Below are positions 37,301 through 49,300 of a stretch of DNA of 64,000 nucleotides, piece by piece. Source of the DNA: Prostheceraeus crozeri (Eukaryota; Platyhelminthes; Polycladida; Euryleptidae); NCBI GenBank assembly GCA_907163375.1, contig CAJQUW010005587.1, positions 234,986-298,985 of the forward strand, read 5' to 3'. Numbering within the stretch: the first letter of the stretch is position 1; the number at the start of each line of letters is the position of its first letter. The notes below the pieces were generated by a model. That model had not been told where the DNA came from and did not search any database. It worked only from the letters and a program-made list of their open reading frames with translations. A program made the translations under genes and the position numbers.

Positions 37301-40300
37301 GAAGTAGAGTTGGCCGTAAATCATCAGACCTCTGAAAGCATTTAATTGAATACCAATCAAAAGCTGCTGTGAGTGAGATCTGAAACCTATCCACATGCTA
37401 ACACAAGTTGTTACTCTGGATTTACAAACAGACGGAGTAGAAGAGCTCACTTACTTGGCATGTTGATAGCGACTTTCTCTCCTCTTCGCTGGCGAATGTT
37501 CCTGGTGAGAGCCCTGTAGGAGGACGTGAAAGGGGAGAAGACTACTAAGAGTCTACCACCATTAGTACAAGAGATATTAAAGCCAGGAGTCTATCCTGTA
37601 CCACTTCAACACAAAACACCGACTTCTTCATGCTTGGAGAAATCCTCGTCGAACAATTCCTCTAATCGTCCACACAGGATAGCACCGAACATAGAATAAG
37701 TTGTAAGAGATTTTTACTTAGGAAGTTTAGCGATAGGGTTGTCAGAAACTCACAAAAGGAATAAACATTTGAATGTGCTTTTAGAGCACCTAGCAGAACT
37801 TGCAGTTGTGCAAGTTGTTTGATTGGCCTCATAAATTTACCAATATTCTGATATCTTTATGCCACAGGCCTATCTAGGTGAGCTCGGACACGGGTGATGG
37901 TCGGCCGGAGACGGTTCCATCCCTGATGTAATGTGTTAGTTTATTTTAATCTATTTCTTATCATCAGCTGATGAAATAACTGTAATTGCTCATAGCATGG
38001 AGTTTTGCTAGAAGCGTAATTTTCCTTTTTTTATCCAATGCCTTTTGCACTCAAATTAGCAAACCCTTAGATAAAAAGATTTTTATGAAGACCTATTTGT
38101 ACGTAGATGCAACATCACTGTAATGCAATAAAAGTAAAATGACGTAGTAGGTTAGTTGAATCTGCAGATTTCACAATGTTACTGGTAGATCATGTTAAGT
38201 TATATTCCTATAATAGTGATAGAAAAAGTACATAATCGTCGTGCAATTTTAGAATGCAAGTATACGAATTCCACTGACGTCTATAACAAGCATCGACCCC
38301 CTCACACGCTAGGCTTACTTGCCGTCTAAAGTAATGAAAAATCATCAAACTATAATTCCAAGGACTTCTTGAGATGCAGATCGCTACCGTTAGACTATTA
38401 TCGGCAATAATTGAGACTTGAGTGATTACTAAGACCTAAATTGCCACTGAAAATGATGTTGACATGCGTCGAGAACAGAGATCCACGCATAGAACGGAAC
38501 ACGCTGACTTACACACTAAGTTGAAGAAATTTCATTTGATTCACATTTCAAATGCGTCAAGAACTAGTCCAAATTTTTCGGAATATTTTGATCTGCTTTA
38601 GATAGGCCGCAAGAATAAAGACATCATTATGTGTAGAAGTCAGTCAAAGGTCATTTGGTGATTTGGTGCGGAAGAGTGATTCACATATAATTATAAAAGC
38701 ACTTAATTTAGAAGAATATCTTTTTCACAATCTTCCCCGATTTTCTCTGTCTTCTGCCAAAAACCAGTAGAACGTTTGTCATCAATTTTGGGATCTACTC
38801 GACCAACATCTATAAAATAGATTTGTGTAACTTGATGTCATCCGGGTCACTTAGCACCTCCGAAAATCAGCAAATCACAGATTTTTCTTTGAAAAGTCCA
38901 TGATATGCTATGCATTCCGTTCTTGCATTTTCAAATCACCAATTTTCGTGTCATTGGTGAATGGTCGACGTAACTTTAATCAACTTCTCGTATATTTCAG
39001 TACTTCAAATTTCATTGCCGAGATAATCGGGGAAGATCTTCTTCATTAGATCGCATACGGTTTTGGTCATCAGCGTTAAAGACACTTTGATGTGATGTTG
39101 TCATTATCTGTTAAAATAAAACCTCTTACAACTTTTTCATGTTCAGAAAGTGTGGACTTGGGCTATCTCTGACAGAGTCTGAAGGTTCTTATCCATTTAA
39201 CTTTAATCCACGTACGATATTTCATGAATTGCCTGTAATCCCTCAGCTGCCTATTAGAACGCAAGTTACGTTTTTATCTTTAGAAATCGTTGCCGTTTTT
39301 TATGTCTCTTATGATTCGACATGATGGGAATTCTGAAATTCAATTTCATCAATTTGCGAACACATCAACTGCATCAACACTGCCAACTGCACACACTATT
39401 GACGATACAAGTTCCATTCACACTCAATTGATGTTGTCATCAATCGTACCAACGTGGGAGGCTTACATAACTTGGTGGAACAGACTCCTAGCAAGCGAGT
39501 CACACAAGTTAAGCTCGCCGTTTTCATTGCCATTGGAAATGACAGCAGACAACACATCTAATCTATAGAAATGTTCATATTCACCCATTTCATTTAATCT
39601 TATCAAGAAGCTTTCACAATATCTCACTGAATGTAGACTTCCTCTAATCAAATTGACAAACAAAAAAGACAGCGATTTATACACCTTTCTCAAAAAGCAT
39701 TTTTTCTATCACAATGGTCATACTCGTCTCAGCTATCCCATCACCTACCGCAGATATTTAATTAAGCTTTATATAAACTACGGTCAATGAATCGGTAAAT
39801 ACCAGCCGACAACCTGATACAACAGCAACAACACCGAATGAAGCAGTGAGTACCTGAATCTCGGATGATCGCCAAAAATAGCCTCATCGGGATAGAAGAT
39901 ACTTCGTGAGATGCCGTCAACAGGATTGGTTTTGTGTGTAGGATATGTGAAATCTGGACATCCAAGCCTGCAATCAAATTAGTTATGTAACTGACATATC
40001 AAAAGAAGGGAATTTTCATGGCAAGAGACATGGATGAGGTAACGCTAAATCCTCTGTAAACAACGTCTATCTGATGCATGCTAGCGCAGCGCATGGCGCC
40101 AATCTCGTAATCACGGCGTGACTGTTGATCGAACGCCTTTAAAAATGATTTGACAAAAGTAGGAAACATGAAAATAAACACAGACACTTTAATGTTAGAA
40201 TTCAATATATCAAACAATTAAACAAATATTAACTCTCTACACCTGCGAACAACGAAAGAGGTAAGACACGAAGGAACAACTAAGAAAGTCTTATAGAAAT

Positions 40301-43300
40301 ATACCCTGGACAGAATGAAGCAAGACAGAAATAAATGACGGAACTGCTAAGTTACCAGCAAACTAAAGTCAATTTCTTTTAGCGACATGGCATGGTTGCA
40401 TTTATTTATTTAACGAAAGGTTACAACCTTGCGCACGCGCTGACAGATAGTGACAGACGGATTACAAACAGAAGACTGAAAAGTGAGATTGAGAGCGTGT
40501 AGGTTTGACTTGAAGCAGTCAATCATGGTCTGAGTCCGGCCTTGTCCTCTTTGAAAATGCTCGGAGGGTTGATTCAGGAGGACCAAGGAAAGCGGAATTT
40601 TGCTACCTCTACCGAAGCTTCGCAGGCAGTGGCCAATCAGACGTTGACAACGGTGCCGCAAGGTGACACTCAGAGGGGCAACATGAGTTCGCGCCAATAG
40701 CACTTTATTCGAGATTTTCTGCGGGTATGCCCAGAGCGTTGCGGAGGAGAGACCTATGAGCAGCATCCATGACCTGCCTTCTTGTGTCGGTAGCCGGAAC
40801 TGCTTCTAAACCATAGCGGAGTATGGGTTGTAATATGGATTGAAACATTCGTACTTTCAGACGGTCTCGGTCAGTGGAGTTGAAAATCTTCTTCAAAAGG
40901 TGAGATGCCCGCCGGGCCAAGCATTTCTCTCGTGAAAGATGGATTCCGATGACATGATGCGGCTGCCGAGGTACTTAAAGTCCTTACATACAGAAATTGA
41001 GAAAGTGATGGAGCGTTGTTGAAACCAAGGTGTAGAACCTTGGTCTTTCTAGCGTTAATTTGAAGACCGACACGTGCACACTCTTCGCACAGCTTTAAGA
41101 GTGCGAGTTGGGCTAGAACGAAGCTTTTGTCCTCGTTGAGGCACCGACGAAGAACGCAGTCCATTACTACGATGAAGAAGAAAGGCGACAAAGTGTCGCC
41201 TTGAAGGACTCCGGAGCTTGTTTCGAACATCTCAGTCGCGCCGCTGGATGTTTGGATGAACGATCTAGAGTCATTGTAAAAATCCATTATAGGGGGAGAC
41301 TAATGCGGGAGGAACGCCGTAGTAATTCAATATCCAGAAAATAGCAGGCCTGCCTTACGGAGTCGAACGCTTTCCGGAAGTCTATAAAGGCAATGGATAC
41401 GGACTTTTAACGGGTTCTGAAGGTGTTAATGAAAGCTCTAATGGAAGCAATCTGTTCAACTGCTGAACCTCCTGGACGAAAACCGGTTTGCAGACTCAAA
41501 AGGATGGGACTGAGATGGGGCAAGATACGGTTGCACGGTTCAGCGTTTAAACAGCGTTTACAAAATACGTACAAACATCGATCTATTGAGAATTGCAAAA
41601 AATTGGATAAATGTCAAAAGAGACATTTATGGGTAGAAATATGTTCGAGAATGCGGATCATATCCGATGTGCTGAAAATTTTATAAATCTCTTTAGCAAG
41701 TCATTTGTATACGCAACAATGATAATCTCAATATTTTTCAGTCCACATTTTTACCTTGGAAAGCTGGTTAAACTGAGGATAGTTTCGTTCTCGCCGAGCA
41801 GACTCATCACTGCAGCCCTCCTTCGCGCCATATTCGCTTCTATCGTGTTGATGTAATCGATAAGATGACCATAAGGTTGGCCGGGAGTTCCTTCAACCAT
41901 ATACTCCGCATACTCAGGACGCCACAGTGATTTCGCTGATCTGCAAAACAAGAACAAGTGAATATTAAAATCACAGAATTAAATATTTTGTTTATCTGCT
42001 TCGGTTTGCTAGAAGTGTGATTAATACGAAATCGCCGGCACATCGAGGAACTTAGTAAGTGGGCAAAAAGGAATTCCTTATACCTTACAGAGATAGGAAA
42101 AAAGTCGTGCGTCGCTTGCGGATTAAAGTGATTTCCAGCAAAGTGCTTCGATTGCCAAAATTCCTTCACATCCGAAGAATTCAGATCATTGCGCACAAGT
42201 TTCCTACATAATGTTGGCCCTTCCGATCATTATCAAAAAAAGTAGCAGGCGTACGAAAATTAGTTCACTTTGTGATTTCACATCCTCTCCTCGGCATTGC
42301 TCACTGTATAGTGCATACACTGAATCGCCAAGACAGCAATGTGTGTTTTAGTGTGTGCGAGGTGATATCACAGCACGCACGCCTCGCACACTGGCTCTGG
42401 TGTTCTCGTTGCCTGACAGCGTTATTTGGTGATGTCCATTATCCAATAGCAAAGCTGATACACGAATTATCCATGTCGAGAAGGAGCAAGTTGTGCTAAT
42501 TCTGTGATGTGCCATTTCGATTATTGCCTTCCTTTCCAAGGAAACCGAAGGCGCAGATGAATTATCATTCTTGTGGTTAAAATACTTCGAAGTTGGCAAT
42601 AGCCGTCAAAATATCATGGTTGAAAAGTAAGTTTTTATTGCATAGAAACATCGATAGCTTTCCTTTCGGGGTTCTCCTAGCGTTTTCAAGTGGATTTTCT
42701 CACTATACATATCACTTTCAGGATTCCTGCGGTACATCCACGGAATAACAATGCAGCTAAGGTAAATGGAGCGGAGACGGACTCGATCACTATTTTAGTA
42801 TTCTCAAATAGTCGTGTTTGTTCAGATTTTGAACTTGAAATAAATCAACACTTTTCTATCTATTTTATTTGCATAAGCCCTCAAGATCGAATTAAAGTAT
42901 TATTGGAAATCGCCAGATGCAGGAGTAATGTTTTTCATGGCAAATAGTTCAGTACCATACCTCTCCCATAATTTTTGAATAGGAATTTTGGCAAATTTGA
43001 ATTAAATAAAAACAAGGAATAAGCCGACCAAGACTCTTTTGTTGCAAGACATGCACAGTTAGTCCGGCATCCAGGAACGAGTTTCTGCAGGGAGGGAACG
43101 AGACCGAAGATGAGCACTTTCACAGGAATGATGTACACCCTATGGCCTACTACGAATCTGCACGTCTGCCGAGTTGTATGTGTAGTTCCTCTTCTTGTCA
43201 GACTGGATCAAAGCAAAAACACAAAGGGACGAGCGGTCGACGGAGATTGGCTGCAGTTTGGCCTTAAAAATGGAATTTCTATATTTTCTTTTCTCTTACT

Positions 43301-46300
43301 CCTAACACGAAAAGTACTAAGCAACAGAGTCATAGTTTTTTGACATGGGAATATGGATCTTCAGGTCATTTCCAATTGATGTCCTATGTGTTTATTGTCA
43401 TACTTTCTGATTACGGAAAAATGTTATGTGAGAATGTGGCTGAATGTTGATAAAGTTGCTCAAAATGTTTGTGTTTGCCGACATTAAGGGGCTAACCAAA
43501 TCTAAATGTGTCTAGCTTTATGGACAGGAGTGCATGAAAATGAAAGGAAATGACCTGAAGACATTCCATGCCAAAAATTATGACTCTGCGCTTAGTACGT
43601 TTCGTTCAATCAGAGAAAACATAGAAAATTTCATTTTAGCCAAAAACTGCAATCTGCGTCCCATTGGATTTACATGTGTTTTTCTTTTATCCTGTCTGAC
43701 AAGAAAAGGAACTCACTAGAACTCGGCAGACGTGGGGATTCGTAGTAGGCATAGGGTGCACATCATTATGTGAAAGTCCAGGGAGGACGACGATATCACG
43801 CTACTCCTTTTGAGTGATTTCATGGCCGAATGTGCTGAAGTCTAAAGGCAGCAGGTCTTGTTCTTCAAATTGAGGAGGCTCGTCGTATTCAGTTCTTGCT
43901 GATGCAGATACACGTCTTGAATGAATTTCTCGGCGCTGTTCTGAGACAGTTCGACGTTGAAAGCTATCTGGGCAACCAGGAAATATCGAAGGTGGATCGA
44001 TAGGAACATCCCGGCCAAATAGCTTCTTCGTGGCAGTATTTTGTGGCCAATGCCGACGGCATACACCCATATGTCTTGTAACGTTGTGAATGATATTCGG
44101 TAATGCAGCAATCCATCTCTTTGGACTAATCTGGGGTCCTACCGGAAAACGATATTACAGGGACTGTTTTAGAAGATGTCTGTGATGTAAGATAAGTTTG
44201 TTTTACATTTTCCAACACTGCATTTCCAGGCATGATGATATGGGTGGAACAACGACGAAGCAAATGGAATGAGCTGCTATTCGCCTTTAAACGCACGCCC
44301 TCAAGTGGTTGTTTTCTTATCCACAACGAGCACTCACAGATGAAGGTGACTTGAGACAATAACATTCGGCCTCCAGCTATTCCTTCACTCAGCGCGCGTG
44401 ACAACCTCCCGGTAGGTCAAATCTAATTTTGTAGTACTCCCTGGAAAGTCTCATTCCTTCGGGCCTTCGTTCCCTGCAGAAAAACTCGTGCTGGGCTGCC
44501 GGACTATGAGGTGTACATCATTCTGTGAAAGTCTCATTGTCGGCCTCGTTTCCCTGCAGAAAACTAGAGTTCTGGCTGCCGGACTATGAGTGTAGTGTAA
44601 CATGTGTGTCTGTGAAAGTCTCACTTTCGGCCTCGTTCCCTGCAGAAACTCGTGCTGGCTGCCGGAATATGAGGTGCACATCATTCTGTGAAAGTCTCAT
44701 TGTCGGCCTCGTTCCCTGCAGAAACTCGTGCTGGCTGCCGGACTATGAGGTGTACATCATTCTGTGAAAGTCTCATTGTCGGCCTCGTTCCCTGCAGAAA
44801 CTCGTTCTGGCTGCCGGACTATGAAGTGTACATCATTCTGTGAAAGTCTCACTTTCGGCCTCGTTCCCTGCAGAAACTCGTGCTGGGGGCTGCCGGGACT
44901 ATGAGGTGTCTGTACATCATTCTGTTGAAAGTCTCATTCGTCGGCATCGCTCCCTGCACAACCTCGTGCTGGCTGCCGGACTATGAGGTGTACATCATTC
45001 TGTGAAAGTCTCATTGTCGGCCTCGTTCCCTGCAGAAACTCGTTCTGGCTGCCGGACTATGAGGTGTACATCATTCTGTGAAAGTCTCACTTTAGGCCTC
45101 GTTCCCTGCAGAAACTCGTTCTGGCTGTCGGCTCTATGAGGTGCACATACATTCTGTGAAAGTCTCATTGTCCGGCCTCGTTCCCTGCAGAAACTCGTTG
45201 CTGGCTGACCGGACTATGAAGTGTACATCATTCTGTGAAAGTCTCACTTTCGGCCTCGTTCCCTGAAGAAAACTCGCAGGCTGGCTGCCGGAATATGAGA
45301 GTGTACATTCATTCTGTGAAAGTCTCATTGTCGGCCTCGTTCCCGCAGAGAACCTCGTGCTGGCTGCCGGAGATATGAGGTGGTAACATCAGTTCTGTGA
45401 AAGTCTCACTTTAGGCCTCGTTCCCTGCAGAAACTCGTGCTCGGCTGCCGGAATATAAAGGTTTGTAACATCATTCTGTAAAGTCTCACTTTAGGCCTCG
45501 TTCCCTGCAATACTCGTGGCTGGTCTGCCGGAATATGAGGTGTTACAACATTCTGGTGAACAGTCTCCATCATCTAGGCCGCTCGTTCCCTGCAGAAACT
45601 CGTTCTGGCTGCCGGACTATGAGTTGTACATCATCCAGTGAAAGTCTCACTTTCGGCCTCGTTTCCTGCAGAAAACTCGTGCTGGCTGCCGGGACTATGA
45701 AGGTGTACATCATTCTGTGAAATGTTCTCATTGTCGGCTCCTCGTTTCCCCTCTGCAGAAACCTCGTGCTGGCTGGTCGGACTATGAGGTGTAAATCATT
45801 CTGTGGAAAGTCTCACTTTAGGCCCTCGTTCCCCGCAAGAAACTCGGTTCTGGCTCTGTGGGACTAAGATTGCAATTCCCCGCATACTATACACAACACC
45901 TTGTCAGCGAGGGGGAAAATCATAACTCAGGCAACTTCATGTCTTTTATATTGATGGATGTGACCAATTAAGAAAAAGAGATCCATAAGCGGGGCAGTCT
46001 GTCAATGTAATTTCCACAGGATCAATAAGTATGTAAAGAAAAGTCAACTGAAATAAAAGCACTGCTGAAAGCAACTTCATTATCAAACGATTAATCATAG
46101 CAATATTTCTTCTTTTGCTAACTGATATGACGCCGGCGTTTCTGCGTAACACTGACCCACATAAAAACTCATTTCATGATGAACAAGAACAGCGACAGAC
46201 CGTTCCATAAATAATTGGCATCAAAAATGTCAACACATTTTCAATATATAATTTTCGACAATGAAAGATGTATCTAAATTTTAACCAAAACTTTATACCA

Positions 46301-49300
46301 CATGAAGCCTCCTTTGTTCCATATATTGATTTTGGGTGTTATATTTAATACTCCACAAGTGGTCATAGGTTGTGGTCAGCAGGGCCATACAAAAATTGAA
46401 GGTTTTAGTAGAATCCGCTGGTTTGCGGGCGGACAATAGTCTATGAGGTTGAAGAGATGGAAAAGTAGGTCGGCCGCCCGACCAGCAGAAAGGACCGGAA
46501 GAAAGCCATGGAAGGGAGTTGCATCAAAAGGAGATCTCAACGAATACTTTCTGAAATATCAATGTCTTGCCTTGGACCGAAAGCGACTGAAGACGAGGGA
46601 GCCAGATCAGCAGTCCAACTCCGTCAATGGAAATCAAGGACGCTAAAGGAGGAGGGAAAGAGTACAAAACATACTGAACCCTTGGTGTAGGTTAACAAAC
46701 CATAGACCGTGTTGCATCTCAAACATCGCAATGTGATTAAGTACTTTTTCACTCCGATGTCTCGGCAAGCTGATCACTTTAATTTGCATTTTACTTCCTA
46801 CTTAAACAATTTTACTTGCCTTAGGAAATAGCATCTTGCTAATTTCGATCTTCACGATATCCTGTGTAACAGTAATGCCCGTTCCAGATTTTCTTTTGAC
46901 AGTGTGTAATAAGATATCTTGTTTTTACCCAAAGTACTCCAGCCGCTCAAACTTGATTTGAAATGTCTTTCCACCTTCAACATGACAGATTATAAAACAC
47001 ATAATCGTCCTGCTTTCCTTGTGGTGTCACTGCAACTGATGCTGGAGAAGTAATAAAATATTTGCTTTAGACAGTATATTTGCCAAAGTAAATTCGTCCG
47101 ACAATATTTACTGATTTGTGTTTGGAAGGTTTCAGCATGACGTTATTGTCATGGTTGATGAATTTAATTATAAGTCACAGCGAGGAATAAAATGATCAAT
47201 TCTACAAGAATGAGACTCGCAGACATCAAACAAGAAGTTAATGACCAACACGACACCGTAAGTGATTATCTAAGTTTATGGATAAGCCTCCACAATTTAT
47301 TTGATGCAAGATGCTTATTTGAATTTCATGGCTCCACGCCTAAGGTTAAGATTACTGAAAAACTAAACTTTTGTGATGTAAAATTTTCTTTTGCCTTGTA
47401 CTTCGAAGCAGCTAAGAATTCTGTATGAAATAGTAGAGCTAAGACAAATCGACATTCAAATGATTGTTTCATTTTTACAGCTCAGTGATTGAACTTTGTT
47501 GTGTGATGCTCACTGGTACTAAATAATGACGTGAAAATCTTCTCAGTCACGGACCTTCTTGGACACGACATAAAATAGAAATATAAAACAGAATGTTACC
47601 CAGGCCACCATGGTGACGTTCTCAATGTGAACTGAATCAGTTAAATAATACAACGAATTCTTGCTTATCCTCCAGTGTCGAGGCGACGTCGACCAAACTT
47701 TTGACATATAGAAGCACTGGACTATCACTTGCTGACTGCAGCACAAGTATGAGACAGGTCTACGATTATCTGGCTTCCTATCATTAATACAGAGCGATAA
47801 TGATAGATCACACACAGATTAATACAGTGAACTTAATACAGAGCTAATTTAGGTTACGGTCATAATGAAGTATAAATTGAGTATAATTTCCAAACATAAA
47901 AACTTCAAAACATTCAATCTTATACGAGCGCATGTTAAAAATCGTCGCAGAAAAGACATCGTCTGAGGCAGTAAAAATCAAATTGTAGAGGATAACATCA
48001 ACCAATGATCTTCCGAATCTTCGATCTTCCTCGCGAAGTTTTCATAGAAGATTTCTGTGCCGAGATTCTGCGAGAAATGGCACTAGATTTTCTAAACTCT
48101 CATCACCGTTTCAGCATTATATAATCGTGCAGCTTCACGATGCTTCTCGGCCCGCCGATCTGCTCAACGGCGTGAAAAAGTGAAAACTAGAACATCACGA
48201 TTAAAAAATTCCTTTTTACAGCAAGCGTAACTGCTGCATTAGTTACTTTCCTCCTGTTCCTCTTCTTGCATATTGTCTTGGTCACTGGAATTTGCTACTT
48301 CAGGATGTAGATTAAGTACAATAAAGCAGATATTACTATCATCAACTTGGACAGAATACATATGTTTGAACTCAACATCTTCTGAATAAGCCAACAATTT
48401 TCGAAGCAGTTAGCCACACGTGATCTGACGTGTATACTACTCGCATTCGCTCTCGAGGTGGGTGGAAACTAATCTTATCTCGATGACATTATGTACTATA
48501 ACACGAGAGTGTACTAAGCACGAAACGTCACTACAACGAGATATCACGCAGCATCCACGTAGCATGCGACAGCTCTATTTTTAGAAGCAGTCTTCAATAC
48601 AAGAAAGCAGCAAGACGTCACTATAAATCACGAGGTCATGACCTCATTCCTTGGCAGAACGATTTTCGACATCGGTTTGATTTCCTGATGTCTCACTTGC
48701 ATTCTTGTCTGCTGTATGAAATGACAGCGAAATATGGTCAACAGTAAACTTGAACTTGCATGTAAAGTTTGAACATTACTTTAATCACTTCAAGCTTTGT
48801 ACCGTCTAATGACAAACCTTTTGATCGAATCAGAATAATGAGAGATGAAAAATTGCCAACTGAAATGCACATTTTCCAGCAAGTCACAAGATGAAATACA
48901 AGGCAATCACCAACAATTCTTATCACTCTGTAAGCAATCTGCATGCTAGAAATGTACATGGCTTGACCTGAAAAGCCGCGAGCCGATGTGATTTTGAAAT
49001 ATTCAAACCGAGCTGAGCCGAGCCGACGAGGCGTTTTAATTTTGGGGAAAACAAAGTTAAAATTCAACCTAAGGTACAGTGTCTATACACATAGTTTGTT
49101 GACAAGTTGTGATTTCTCTACCGATCTGATGCATCTGACTAATATAATTACGCATCAGTTTTATCACAGAATTTCGAGAAGACATTTATCGCAGCTACCA
49201 TTTGAGGATGGTGGTCCTTGACGAATAATGAAGAGCCTCTGATCCATCAATCTTACCACAAGAATATCAAAACTGTCCATTACTGAGTTTAGGCAAAGGT

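Larger units (their letters stand above)
26693..37454. other. GCLC: GCLC intron 4 (10.8 kb)
   Basis: Holds tRNA-SINE heads at about 26760-27060, a repeat-encoded nuclease-like fragment (28900-29215), an AATTGACTG word patch near 29690-29765, a run of 11 G at about 30606-30616, a LINE fragment (32700-33018) and the SINE-derived 45-bp minisatellite (36440-37190). In 33020-36430 I see no supported gene. A frame at 35014-35217 on the minus strand looks mildly protein-like but is not recognised. Confidence 0.7.

Noticed and set aside
43801-44404. Minus-strand open frames resembling parts of an unknown transposase
   Set aside because: Composition is protein-like in places, but I could not match any family block, so no call is made.
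44440-45870. Array considered as CRISPR-like
   Set aside because: Units are contiguous 76-bp repeats without unique spacers, the genome is eukaryotic, and the unit matches a nearby transposon end.
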